From the NCBI GenBank assembly GCA_963693315.1, contig OY856186.1:376405597-376469596 (forward strand): a stretch of 64,000 bases of DNA, in the 5' to 3' direction. Origin of the DNA: Diogma glabrata. Its lineage: Eukaryota > Arthropoda > Insecta > Diptera > Cylindrotomidae. Within the stretch, counting starts at the first letter, position 1; each line of letters opens with the position of its first letter. Below the pieces are notes generated by a model. That model saw nothing but the letters and a program-made list of their open reading frames with translations, made no database searches and was not told the DNA's origin. The translations under genes were made by a program, and so were the position numbers. Shown here in pieces: positions 25,003-37,140 of this stretch.

Positions 25003-25035
25003 TCACTTAAATGATATCGTCTAATTGTACCTTAA

Positions 25036-26740
25036 AGCTTCTCGGTCCACTATCGCCTGAGAAACAAATAGTCTTGACATAAAATTATTTTACCGTTACT
25101 GTGTATAACTTTTTCCCATCAACCTTTTCCTTGTTCACCTTAATTAAATTTCATAAAAATTATGTTTTCCGAAAATTTTCCTCATTTACTTGAGGGTTAA
25201 ATGTCCGTTCTTAACATAAACAAACCAACAACAATAAAAACTCTAATAAGATAAAGCTTAGATAATTTGTCCATGTGATAAAAAAAAATAAAAACCAAAA
25301 TATGTTGTTCGTTAATGTTAAATTGTTAGAGCAACCAATAGAAAATAAAACGAGAAAAACAAAACAATTTTTATAGAAAATAATTTTCTTTACGTTATTT
25401 TTGTCTTTTCCTAATGACACATTAAACGGTTTTTGGAGTTTTGTGTATATATGTGCACAAACATAAATGAGGTTGAAACTGATCGATTGAATGTTTTCCT
25501 TATAAATTCGTTTTTGTTATGATTTTCAGATAATCTTGGAAAGGGTAAATTTGTTGTTTTCTCAACTTTCTTTTATATATAATCAATCATTGCTTATAGA
25601 TGTTAAGAGTTGACAAACAAGTTTGTCATGAAGTTTGCATAAAACGACAAAATAAGGTACATATTCAGTAGCTCATTTCTAAACATGAATGAAAACGTAC
25701 ATTGATTGATGAGAAAAAGTTTTTTGATTGAATATTTATATTTTGGAGACTGTATGTCTACAGTGTTCTACCCTACACGTAAGCATTTTATTTCAATTAA
25801 AAGTAAGAAATGTTTTCCATTCAAACATACCCTACTATTAAAGATAATTTTATTTTCTGTTTGTTTATGTTAAAAGAGTTTTTTTTTTTAGAAATTGTTT
25901 ACCCAAGGAAAAAAGGAACGATTCAACAAAAACATGACATAAATAATAATATCCTTTTTTTCCTCTAAAATAAACTAAACCAACGAATCTTAATACATCT
26001 TTACGGATTATTACATCTAATAAGAAATGTTCGTGCTATTTTTTTTTTGTTGCACATAAAAATAAACAAAATTTATTCAAATATCAAATAAACTTCCTTA
26101 ATTAGAAAACAGAAATGGTTACTGGCGTACATCAGTAGAAATACAATAGTAATTTCTTTGTTGTTGTTGTTGGTTGTTATTTTATTTTCTAATTAAAGAT
26201 AATGTAGTTAAATAGCAAGATGTAGGCAACTTTCATTTACATTAATGTACTTTAATGGATGAAATAGGAAGATGGAAGACGTAGGATATAAAATTCTTGT
26301 TTTTTTTCCATGAAAACATGGATAAATGTTTGATAAGTAATGGTGATAAATTAGATAAAATTTAAATAAATGGATCACACCTGGTGTTTAGGTATAGTCT
26401 TATTCTAACCCTTGACGATAATAGGGAAATATTCAAAAATATAAAGAGAAACAGCTGTTTTTCTTCTAAACAATCGGAGTTATGTCATAAATTATAGAAC
26501 TTTTAGGAAAAAGTTTTAAAGCTTGTTAAATTTTAGAAGTAAAAGGTTGAATAAATGTTAAAAGTGTGATGGATGCTATTGACATTGTTGTGGGATATTT
26601 TAAGTACTATATGAGGCATATAGTGATAATTTTTTATTAAGGACTATAACCTTGTCAAATGAATGAACATAATTTATTAGTTTTATATTATCGTTTATGA
26701 TATAATTTTTTAAAATATATCATAAATCTGGTCTTTAGAA
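25036..26740. other. AT-rich flank, no supported gene
   Basis: Just outside the Harbinger TSD, GGTCCACTATCGCCTGAGAA resembles a hAT-type edge in inverse orientation. It may pair with the GTCCACCAACTGGTGGAC block at about 20962, in which case the Harbinger element landed inside a hAT-like MITE. The remainder holds no motif-bearing frame. Confidence 0.35.
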
Positions 26741-26742
26741 TG

Positions 26743-26847
26743 TATCAATACAATCACGTAATAGATTTTTATCCAAAAACCATACTAGTCATAGACCGAC
26801 TTGGTAAAAGTTTTTGGATAAAAAACTATTACGTGACTGTATTGATA
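26743..26847. repeat. 38-bp stem hairpin
   Basis: TATCAATACAATCACGTAAT and the following bases up to about 26780 pair, nearly perfectly, with 26810-26847 around an approximately 29-base loop. This is probably a tiny MITE. A small frame at 26814-27029 begins in the right arm and is not supported. Confidence 0.8.
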
Positions 26848-27182
26848 ATTTATTAGGTTATTTTTCCAAATATGGCACCAAAGTGAATAGAATTATTGTC
26901 GAGAAAAAAAATATATCAGTTAGTTTTGGAGAACGATCCGCATATATAATATCACTCACTTCACATCATATCGAATATCATATCACAATGATATTCTCCA
27001 AACTGTTAATCCACCAAAAAATAATTTGAAACATTTGAAAAAAAATTAGAAGAACGAAATGGTACAATATTGTTAAAAAATACAACATAAAATAATTTAA
27101 TAAATCAACATAAAAATATAAATCAATATAACATAAATGTTAAAAGATTTTGAGATTGTTAGTATTAGTAAATTTTTCTTGT

Positions 27183-27290
27183 ATATAAAACCCTTCCTAT
27201 TAAACTAAACGACATTACTCCTGAGGATGTCCTAAAAAGACGAAATATATTGAGTGATCATAAAAATAAAATTAAATCTTTTATTTTTTA
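27183..27290 (+). other. Retroelement 3'-end-like motif
   Basis: TATATAAAA is followed by CCTGAGGATGTCCTAAAAAG, then ACGAAATATATTGAG, and an A/T-rich tail with AATAAAATT. The 'CTGA.GA ... GAC GAAA' order recalls the tails of some LINE and Penelope-like elements and, loosely, a hammerhead core. No reverse transcriptase is nearby, so at most a 5'-truncated copy is present. Confidence 0.3.
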
Positions 27291-28970
27291 AAATTTATAT
27301 TAACATGCCACGTGCGTATAAAACAAATGCTAAACATATATGTTATTCGACGAATTACGCCAAGAGCCGACGGGAAAAAGTGTAAACTATATAAATCAAT
27401 ATTCATATGGCTAGAAAGCCTTTAATATTGTTTACTGTTCCACTTTTGTTTTATTAAAAATAGCGTAGTAAAATTTGCTAAGGAAATCTATCATTTGAAC
27501 AAAAATTGAAAAATACCAAATTTGCAAAATATTATTAAGAAATCAATTGATAATCAATTTTAATTGAGAGTTAATTAATCTAATGTATGAAATTCAGTTT
27601 TTGATTTATTTCCAATGCAAGCATCACACTTATTTTTTAATATATTTTAAAAATTTGGCTCACTATTCTAATTTACCCAAAAATTTACTTTACTATACCG
27701 GTCCCGTAAAACATTTTGAAAAATGCATGATATGTGAATATAATTGAGAATGTTACTAGAGCATCCAAAATCAGTTAAAGTTCACCGATTAACCGGTTAA
27801 ATTGCTTAATCAACGGTGTACTACATCTTGTACTACATCTTAAATGTAAACACTATCTTATAGATAAAACAATCATAAAACGAAAAACAAGAAACATAAC
27901 AATAAATCAACAATTACTCATGGTAGTAAAATTTAAATTCATTTTTACACGTGACGTAAAAACAATATTGAAATACTATAAATCTAATTTTTTATAATCG
28001 TCACAACCTACCATAACATATGTATTCAAAGAAAAAATATGTAAACAAAAGCAATAACTCGGTCAGATATTATTTCATAACATTAAAATAAGTGTGTGAA
28101 GAAAATATAAAACGAAAGATATTATATTACATTTTTAATTACTTTTAATTTCAATAATATTTCTTTTTGATGACCGACCAATTTTAGTATATAAATATTT
28201 TTAAGTAAATTTTAAGTAAATAAGAATCAATAAGTTAATATTGAATTTGGTGGGGAGAATAGATTCTCTTATACATAAAGAATATACTTTTATTGGAATT
28301 GGGGAAGATAAATTTGTAAAATATGTAAATGATTTTTGTATATATAGAGAAATTTTTGTCAAATACAACTCAGACTTAATTTTGAATTCAAACAAGTTGT
28401 TTTAATTTTTGAATTAATTCTCACCCGACTTTTCCAAATTGCTCCAGTAGCCAAAGGAAATAACGGTAAAAAGATAGAGCGAATAGCTTTAGTGATAAAA
28501 CTCTATTGATCTACCGGGACAGTTCTCAGACTGCAGGACGTACTCGACCAAAATACAAATATTTGATATCTGTGGGATAGCTCGTGTCAATTTTGAGTTT
28601 CGTGCCAACGTGTAATAAAAGTCAAATGAATCAAGATCTCGCTCACGATTTTGATTCATACTTGAAGAGTTTGAATAAGAGTTTTGAAGAGGATATTCAA
28701 AACGCGATTTATTATAATGGTACAATTAAAATTTATAAAAAACAACATTAGAATACACAAACTAGTTTCACCCAAAGTTCTTACAAAATTTATAAAAAAA
28801 ATATAAAAAAACCATTTAAAAATACACTATTTTAAAAACGAACTAAAAAGTAAAAAATACATTTTCAATGACATACACAACGTTATATTGCAAAAGAAAG
28901 AAATGATATGTTCGTACAAACGTTATTTATTTTAAAATAATATTTTTTCTTTGAAATCGTAAGAAGAAAA
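27291..28970. other. AT-rich region, no supported gene
   Basis: Two minus-strand frames (28201-28395 and 28489-28725) have no recognised domain. No internal repeats were noticed. Confidence 0.4.
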
Positions 28971-29162
28971 AGAAAATTATTAAATTGTATTTCTGCACTC
29001 GAGTACCACCATACGACATATATCGAAACTCGTTTGAGTGCGGAAAAGTGAGTTATTTCCGCACTGATTTTTCATTTCCGCACTGCTGCCAATTTAAAAG
29101 ACGAAACGCTGCGTTTGTGTTGGTAAACAATTTTATTAATAGAGTAGAAATGAATGAAAACA

Positions 29163-30318
29163 TTACTTCTGACAAAAGTAGAAAGAGCAATTGTGCAAGC
29201 TATTGAATGAATATCCTCCAGGAATTTGTGGTTGTGGCAAAGGCTCTCCAACCACTTTCAAGTTTGTTCGGCTTGTTTGACTCGAAATTATTGTAACAGT
29301 TGTACCGGCTGAAACATTGCCATTTTCAATGATTGATTCACTGGATTGAGCAGTGGTTGATGAGGTCGTTGAAACGTTATCAGCTCTAACAATTTTCGAA
29401 CCCATGATGCTGTCAGCAATTTTACGTTTATTGTTGAGCGAATATTGCATGTATTTTTCTGCAACCTTATCAGACTCCCAACCACCATGTTGCTTAATTG
29501 TAGTTAAATTCACACCTGAATCTGCCAACAAGGATGCAGACGATCGACGGAAGCAATGACCAGTGTACTCACCCGGTGACGAAAGATTCAAGAAGATAGC
29601 CTCCAATCGTGTTAATGCCGATCAACTGTTTGATGCATTTGCCTTTACGAAAACCCAGAAAGAATCGGTCGGTGATAACGCCATGAAGACGTAGTCCTGA
29701 ATACATCTTGAAAATGTCAAACACATGTACGTCCCGATCCCTTTATTCGTTGATGACAAATTGTCGAATGATTTTGGTTTTCGTTTTCGGTACGGTAATT
29801 TTAATACCATTGTCCATGTATTCGACATCCTTTACGTTCAAATTCAACAATTCGCTTCGTCGACAAGCACCATAGACACCGACAATAAGGGCCACCTTAA
29901 AATTGTGAGGTTAGGAAAATGAAACAAAAAAGTTATCAGTAAATTTTACTTTCGTAGCCAAATAAACATCGTCAGTAGCGTCCTTCAGGAACTTGTAGAT
30001 TTCTTCAATGGTGAAGATTCTGGATTTCTTCGCAAAATAATCGTCATTTTTACGCTTCAAAAGAGCTCGCAAATTGTTGAATTTTGAAATATCGAAGTTG
30101 TCCGTCTCGTTCAACGTGGATTTTAACATTGAGTAAATGCTCCATGTAGTTGATGATTGGAATTGTTTCATCTCGGTATCGAAATAAGCAAGCAACTTAT
30201 TTTCATGAACCACTTTAATTTTTTTTTCACTGCACCATTGTTTGAACGATCGATACGTTTTTTCGTATTTTTCTTTGGGTATTACAGGCAATAAACCTTG
30301 CAAAGCTCTTTCTGCTGC
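29163..30318 (-). pseudogene. Tyrosine recombinase (Crypton-like), broken
   Basis: On the minus strand, 30318-29950 encodes an N-terminal arm. It has KEKYEKTYRSFKQWC, a helical core-binding segment (SIYSMLKSTLNE) and YFAKKSRIFTIEEI. After a 54-bp intron (29896-29949, GT...AG on the minus strand), the frame continues with the arginine motif GVYGACRRSELLNL. Later come the H-x-x-R box in GHCFRRSSASLLADSG, HGGWESDKVAEKYM and a tyrosine within about ten residues. This order (R, HxxR, W, Y) is the tyrosine recombinase catalytic plan. The match is closest to recombinases of insect Crypton elements, from memory of the family. Two lesions break it: a TAA inside exon 2 after VINE, and a one-base shift before the HxxR box. 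The 5' end merges into the GATACCA array and is lost. The tail (about 50 residues, Ser/Thr-rich) ends at 29163. Confidence 0.8.
29896..29949 (-). other. 54-bp intron of the recombinase gene
   Basis: Read on the minus strand it starts GTAAAATTT and ends with a pyrimidine-rich tract and TTTTAAG. Removing it joins the two halves of the recombinase in one frame, just before the conserved arginine box. Its very short length fits dipteran introns. Confidence 0.7.
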
Positions 30319-32640
30319 CAGATACCAGATACAAAGTACCAAATACCAGATATTAGATACCAGATACCGGATACAAGATACCAGATAACAGATACAAGAT
30401 ACCAGATACCAGATACAAAATAACAGATACCAGATACCAAATATCAGATACCAGATACCAGATACCAGATATCAGATACCAGATACCAGATACCAGATAT
30501 CAGATACCAGATACCAAATACGAGATACCAGATATCAGATACCAGATGCCAGATACCCGATAAAAAATATCAGATACCAAATATTAGATACCAGATATTA
30601 GATACCAGATACCAGATATCAGATACCACATATCAGATACCAGATACCAAATACGAGATAACAGATACCATATACCAGATACAAAATACCAGATACCAGA
30701 TACCAATAACAAGATACCAGAAACCAGATACCAGACACCAGATACCAGATACCAGATACATGATACCAGATACCAGATACAATATTCCAGATACCAGATA
30801 CTGGATTCCAGATACCACTTCCCAGATACCAGATATCAGATACCAGATACCAGATACCAGATACCAGATACCAGATACCAGATACCAGATACCAGATACC
30901 AGATACCAGATACCAGATACTAGATACCAGATACCAGATACCAGATACCAGATAATAGATACCTGATTCCAGATACCAGATACCAGACCCCAATAACAAT
31001 ATACCTGAAACCAGATACCAGATACCAAATACCAGATTCCAGATACCAGATACAGGTTTTGCAGTCCAAATTCAACATTTTGCAAATCAAATTCAACTTT
31101 TTGCAAATCAAATTTAACTTTTTGCAAATCAAATTGAAGAGCAAAATATTGAATTTGATTTGCAAAAAGTTGAATTTGATTCGTAAAAAGTTGAATTTGA
31201 TTTGCAGAAGCTGAATTTGATTTGCAAAATGTTGGATTTGGACTGCAAAACCTGGACCAGATACAAGATACCAGATAACAGATACCAGATACCAGATACA
31301 GATACCAGATACCAGTTACCAGATACTAGATACCAAATACCAGATACCAGATACCAAATAACAGATACCAGATACCAGATTCCAGATACCAATAACAAGA
31401 TACCAGAAACCAGATACCAGATACCAGATACCAAATACAAACTACCAGAAACCATATGCCAGATACAAGATACCAGATGACAGATACCAGATACCAATAA
31501 CAAGAGATCAGAAACAAGATACCAGATACCAGGTACCAGATATCATATACAAAATACCAGATACCAGATACCAGATACAAGATACAAGATACCAGATAAC
31601 AGATACCAGATACCAGATACATGAAACCAGATACCAGATACAATATTCCAGATACCAGATACCAGATACTGGATTCCAGATACCAGTTTCAGGATACCAG
31701 ATACCAGATACCAGATACCAGATACCAGATACCAGATACCAGATACCAGATACCAGATACTAGACCCCAGATACCAGATACCAGATACCAGATACCAGAT
31801 ACTAGATACCAGATACCAGATACCAGATACCAGATACCAGATAATAGATACCTGATTCCAGATACCGGATACCAGACTCCAATAAGAATATACCTGAAAC
31901 CAGATACCAGATACCAAATACCAGATCCCAGATACAGGTTTTGCAGTCCAAATTCAACATTTTGGTACCAGATACCAAATACCAGATACCAGATACCAGA
32001 TACCAGACACCAGATACCAGATACCAGATACCAGATACCAGATACCAGATACCAGTTACCAGATACCAGATACCAGATACCAAATATTAGAAAAAAGATA
32101 CCAGATACCAGATACGAGATATCTGATACCAATAAAAAGATACCAGATTCCAGATCCCAGATACCAGATACCAGATACCAGATACCAGATACCAGATATC
32201 AGATACCAGATACCAGATACCGGATACCAGATACAAGATACCAGATACCAGATACCAGATACCAGATACCAGATACCAGATACCAGATACCAGATACCAG
32301 ATACCAGATACCAGATACCAGATACCAGATACCAGATACCAGATACCAGATACCAGATACCAGATACCAGATACCAGATACCAGATACCAGATACCAGAT
32401 ACCATATACCAGATACCAGATACCAGTTACCAGATACCAAATATTAGAAAAAAGATACCAGATATCAGATACCAGGTATCTGAACCAATAACAAGATACT
32501 AGATACCAGATACCAGAAACCAGATACCAGATACCAGATACCAGGTACCAGATACTAGATACCAGATACCAGATACCAGATGAGAGATACCTGATACCAA
32601 TAACAAGATACCAGAAACCAGATACCAGATACATATAAAA
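30318..32640. repeat. 7-bp minisatellite (GATACCA) with higher-order structure
   Basis: About 2.3 kb of CAGATAC / GATACCA units with scattered variants (GATACAA, GATATCA, AAATACCA, CAATAACAAG). Because 21 bases hold three units, all three frames of one strand stay open, giving 'YLVSGIW' or 'RYQIPDT' repeats that are not genes. Variant blocks recur in the same order at about 30970-31070 and 31865-31960 (including CCCCAATAACAATATACC or its near copy, then GGTTTTGCAGTCC). Units of about 0.9 kb were therefore themselves duplicated. The cleanest stretch, of identical units, is about 32230-32400. Confidence 0.95.
31050..31260. repeat. Palindromic insert inside the GATACCA array
   Basis: Left arm: GGTTTTGCAGTCC, then repeats of TTTTGCAAATCAAATTCAAC. 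Right arm: the inverted copies, ending in GGACTGCAAAACC. The centre is near 31136. GATACCA units keep the same direction on both sides, so this is an inverted insert and not an inversion of the array. A partial copy of the left arm recurs at about 31932-31964. Confidence 0.85.
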
Positions 32641-32916
32641 CATATACATATAAAACCCAAGGAAAAAAAACGTCAACCCGTGTAGATATTGTTCTCTTAC
32701 GTAAACAAAAATATAAAAATCAATAATAATTTTAACACTTATACAAAGTCCAAAATATTTTTTTTTTTCAGATTTTGCGAAATCAATTTAAAAATTAGTC
32801 ACATAGCTGAACAGGCATGAAGATTGGTTAAAAACTCATAAAGTTATTGAATTACAAAAGCGGTGATATATACCCGGGTAGATACTAGATACTGTTCACG
32901 CGAAGGTTAAAACAAA

Positions 32917-34035
32917 AATGTCTAAAATTGCTACATGAAAACCATGTAGGGTTAGTGAAAATGAAAATGATTTGGTGGAGTGGCATCGACAACGATATTG
33001 AAATTTTTCAAAAGGGCTGTAGTATTTGTGAACAGTCAATAAATATTCCTACAGAGATTATTACTGCTAAATGGACGGATAGTGAGTCGCCTATGGAACG
33101 TGCTCAATGTTCATATTAATTTTTTTCATTTTGCAGCAAAACCTTTTTTGCTTTTCGTTGACTCTTTTTCAACATTGGTGACATTCAAATGAACACGACA
33201 AACGCATCATCTGTCATTGAAAAATGGTTGATAATTTTCTCAAGTCTAGGATTATGTACAAAACTGGTAACATGATAACGGTCCTCCTCCAGAATATAAA
33301 ATTACTACACTCTCCACCATATCACCCACAGTTAAATGGGCAAGCTGAATGTGTCCAAACAGTTAAAAAGGTACTTTATAAGTTTTGGAAGGTCCAGAAA
33401 AAGAATTGCCAATCCAAGGTAAAATTAGTAAATTCCTTTTTCATAACACAAACACTCATGACAACTAAAAAGTCTCCGTCTGAAATTTTGTTCACGTGTA
33501 AACTTAGAACTTTTTCGATTTTCTTAAACAGCAAGAACAGAAGAATAATGTTGATCCTTTAAACGAAATAGTAAATCGAACAAATGTTAAAAACAGAAAA
33601 CTCAGTTTCAGTCAAATAAATCAGGAAAAGCTAGATTATGAATACAGATATAAACCAGGTGATATAGTTTTATACCGTAATCATTATAAATCGCATTTAA
33701 ATTGGTTACCGACAAGAGTCATAGAACGCGTTAGTCTTTATACATATATAATAAATGTTCAAAATCACATCATATATGTACTCCAAAGCCAGATTAGGAT
33801 TAGTTCATTAAATGAGGATGAACATCCGTGGGAATGAGAATTCCTTTAATTGAATTCAGTGATATTAATGTCGAAAATACGTCACATAAGCTGCCTAATA
33901 ACGATTTACACGAAAGCAAAAAACGATCAAGATCTGTCGCTCAATCCCCACCTTTTGTAACAAGAAGATCGAAAAGAGTTAAAAGGGGACCTAAAAGGTT
34001 GAGATACAATAGCTTTAAAGAACAAATAATTTTAA
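32917..34035 (+). pseudogene. Ty3/gypsy integrase and C-terminal tail (element 3), broken
   Basis: The stretch begins with the zinc-binding part of integrase: LHENHVGLVKMKMIWW, then GCSICEQ (the HHCC finger), at about 32926-33040. The catalytic part is badly damaged by frameshifts. The motif SPPYHPQLNGQAECVQ, which carries the last acidic residue of the DDE triad, is visible at about 33310-33360. The tail PGDIVLYRNHYKSHLNWLP at about 33656 matches the GPY/F-type integrase C-terminus. A basic end (RRSKRVKRGPKRLRY) at about 33963-34008 closes the protein. Gag, protease and RT are absent; the left part is cut off near the GATACCA array. Confidence 0.8.
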
Positions 34036-34133
34036 GTTTAATTTTTTTTAAGATGATGTTAGATAAAAATTTGTTATTTAACATAGCACAGTTACTTCTA
34101 ATAATTCTTTTACGGTCATAGTAGTTTTCAATC

Positions 34134-34146
34134 AAGAGGGGAGGAG
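34134..34146 (+). promoter_or_regulatory. Polypurine tract of gypsy element 3
   Basis: AAGAGGGGAGGAG is a pure purine run. One base later comes TGTTATGTATGC, a plausible 3' LTR start. In these elements the tract primes plus-strand DNA synthesis. Confidence 0.7.
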
Positions 34147-34147
34147 T

Positions 34148-34510
34148 TGTTATGTATGCTAGAAAGGAGAAACCCCTAAAATTAAAGTATATAAATGCCT
34201 TATTTATTAGACTAAGAAATAAAATAATTAAACGTAAATGTAAAATATGAAGGTACTGAAATCTCAAGGCTCTGAGATATCAAGACTTCGGTCTAGATTA
34301 AGGATTTTGATACAGTTTTCGGCAAAAAACTTTTATGAGGACATTATTTTTAGTTTTGGACAGCGATGTATATCAAACATAACTGTTTGTTAAAGTACAA
34401 TTATTTTTATCTCTGCTTAGAAATTTATTACAAAACTAACACAAAACATCAATACGTGCTCGGAAAATTATAACAGATCATAAATTAACATAATTTAGTG
34501 AAAAGATGAT
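34148..34510 (+). repeat. Probable 3' LTR of gypsy element 3 (right end uncertain)
   Basis: It starts with TG right after the polypurine tract and has a TATA-like TATATAAATG at about 34190. No matching 5' LTR was found in the window, so the right boundary is a guess. Confidence 0.45.
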
Positions 34511-36300
34511 ACACTCAGCAAAAACTCTCCATTTAGCGTTTCGAGAAAATATTTCAAAATCACAAGTTCATGTTTCTTTCAAAATTCCAAAAATAGTAAA
34601 AATTAAATAAGATCAACAAAATCAAAGACTAGATTTTTTTTCAAAAATTCTAAAAATATTGCAAAATGTAAAACAAAATAAAAAAAAAAGAGAGTGTGTG
34701 GCATAACGGCGGCGGTGCGGCGCGGCATAAGTGAAAACTTCATTGGCAATCGCAATCAATTGATATCGTATTAGTAGTATTTGGATCGTATTAGTAGAAT
34801 AAATGAGAAACAAGTCAGAACGATAAACCGTTAACTACGCACACTAACCTCACAATGTAAACCAAATATTTCTCAAAATAGCACTCATATGCCAATAGCA
34901 GGGACTAAAGTACGCATGGTTGTCATGCTTTCAATTTTATATATATTCAATATATATTTAGCATGATGACTCGAATGCAAATTGCAAAAGACAGTAGCAA
35001 TATAACTTTAAAAAACTGCGATATAGATCGATTTTTTAAAATTTGACCAAAAAAATAAATGAAATCATTTTTTTGACAATTTTTTTTTTGACAAACTTAT
35101 AATGCAATAAAATTCTCAATAATAATAATTTCATGTTGATTACATTTCATTTCATCCAAATAACTAATTTTATTATTTTCTAAGAATATAAATGAAAATC
35201 TTTCTTTTGATACACTTGACATTATTTTTTTGACAAACTTATAATTCTATAATTCTCAATAGTAATAATAAAATTTGATGTCAAACAAATAACTAATTTT
35301 ATTTTTTTCCAAAAAATTGGGTAAAATAATAAATCAAAATCTTTCTTTTGACACACTTGACAACATTTTTTTGACAAACTTATAATGCAATAATCTAGTT
35401 TTTGATCTCACATACCAATCCCAACCATCAAAGTTCCTCCACATTCTTTGTTCCTACTCATTATCACTTAAAATGAACGGTTTTATGCCGTAAATATGAA
35501 AATCTGCTATTTTTGACACACTTAATGATTTTTTGACACACTTTCGGTATAATTATCGAACACATCGTCCTTTCTGCCCGATCAACAGGAGATTTGTTAT
35601 CTTAAAATACACATGTCTGGAACAACTCACTCAAACACCATCCAAGGCCATAGACAAAATATTTTACAAGAATCTTATATGCAAGATAAGATGTTATTGT
35701 GTGAAGGAACAATTTATTTCTTGTTTTTAAAATGTGGATTCATAGCTAGGACAAAATTTTAATTAAAGGTCGATGGGTTCACATCAGAAAAATTTTCTAC
35801 CAAAGCAGGATTTTCTGAAGGGTTAGCTTTGTTACCCATAACTGAAACCCATGTAACTCAAAGAAAACCCTTTAGAACTGAAAACTAATACATTATATCG
35901 TTCACAAAAATTTAATCAAACCTAATCCAGTTTTGACTTTAGCAAGTTGCGTCAATTTGAACCAATCCAGCGAATCTTGTCAACCTTAAACGTATTCCTA
36001 ATACAATGGACTGTACCAAAACCGAAAAATGGCTAGAGTATTTCCGGATAAAGCTCTGGTAAAACCAAATCTTACGCCGCATGCAACAAATTTTACCAAT
36101 TATTAATGATACTAAGGAAAACGTTCAATTTCTTAACTATGCCGACAGTTTCTGAATAAAGCATACAAATTTGGTTTTTGCGAATCTGAAAAATTCAAAA
36201 CCAGAATAACGTAATATTGGTCAATCCAAATCATGAATGATATACAGCAAATTGTCTTATAATAATACATTATTAAGAGGTTGATTCAATTAAGGTAGAA
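34511..36300. other. AT-rich region with a 143-bp tandem repeat
   Basis: At about 35080-35400 the motif TTTTTTGACAAACTTATAAT recurs three times about 143 bases apart, with ATCTTTCTTTTGA and CACTTGACA between. No motif-bearing frame is seen; the 65-codon frame at 35533-35730 is unremarkable. Confidence 0.6.
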
Positions 36301-36842
36301 AGATAGCCAATGACAAAATAAAAATACCATTTCTTTCATTACCGAAAAATGAAATTTTGCTCTACGCATGACACTGGGTGGCGGCAAAGTTTTACGGGTT
36401 GGCGAAACATGAGTATCTTTAAATATCGATTACTAACGATTGACTAAACCAATTTAAGTCATTTATATCTCATTAGAAAGGTAATTAATAGATCTTATAA
36501 AAAAAATTATTTAAATTTTGTAGTAATTTTAAACAGTCTTAAACTTAATTGTTAATCTAAATCTAAAGTTTCCAAATGGCAAAATTTCTTGTTTTGAAAA
36601 TAAAATTCTTACAAAATTTTAATTTCCGTTTATCAAATTTTTTTTTAAACAATGCAGACTGCAATGCTGCATTTAACTAAAACCACCTGAATTATTGTTT
36701 TATAGAAATTTATTGACTATTTAATTATTTTAAGGATACAAGTTAAGTATTTGAGGGTGTGAATGCATTTTACATAATTTACCTTTTCTCCAATTTATGC
36801 CTGTCGGAAATTAATTTAAATGCATGAACTAATCGAGTACCG
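36301..36842 (+). repeat. Left long terminal inverted repeat
   Basis: Inverted copy of 49063-49664. The copies differ by many small changes, so the insertion is old. No gene lies within it. Confidence 0.85.
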
Positions 36843-37140
36843 TAATTTAATTACCTACTAATGATAATATCTGTCATAATATGAGAGCAAAGTAATGAAA
36901 ATAATAGTCTGTAGAGACATTTTGATCGTACAGCATCATTGTTAAATTCATTTGTCAATCTTGTTAAAAACATATTAGTGTTGTGTTAGCAAAGAAGTTT
37001 TAAAGCGTATTATATTTAAAATAATTTTTTTTTAAAATATGAGTTAATATCATTGTATAAAACCATTTGGTATCGGCAAGTGTTCAAAAACTTTACGAAA
37101 TCTTACACCTGAAATTCAGAAGAAATTACATTGGATAAAT

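Larger units (their letters stand above)
21104..25032. mobile_element. PIF/Harbinger DNA transposon (non-autonomous relic)
   Basis: The element begins AGGTACAATTAGACG and ends with the inverted copy. The flanks are TAA at 21101-21103 and TAA at 25033-25035, the target duplication expected of Harbinger elements (family knowledge). The outer 30 bases of the two ends are identical, followed by subterminal blocks built on TGAGATCTCAC. The interior holds a MADF-domain gene on the plus strand and transposase remnants on the minus strand, the usual two-gene Harbinger plan. It also holds a 1-kb minisatellite. The central catalytic part of the transposase is missing or unrecognisable, so it cannot be autonomous. 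Confidence 0.9.

Noticed and set aside
30318..32640. CRISPR array
   Set aside because: Units are 7 bases without unique spacers, and the setting is eukaryotic.
30619..32676. Many overlapping frames with YLVSGIW or RYQIPDT repeats
   Set aside because: Three 7-bp units make 21 bases, so frames stay open by arithmetic. No unique sequence, start or splice context.
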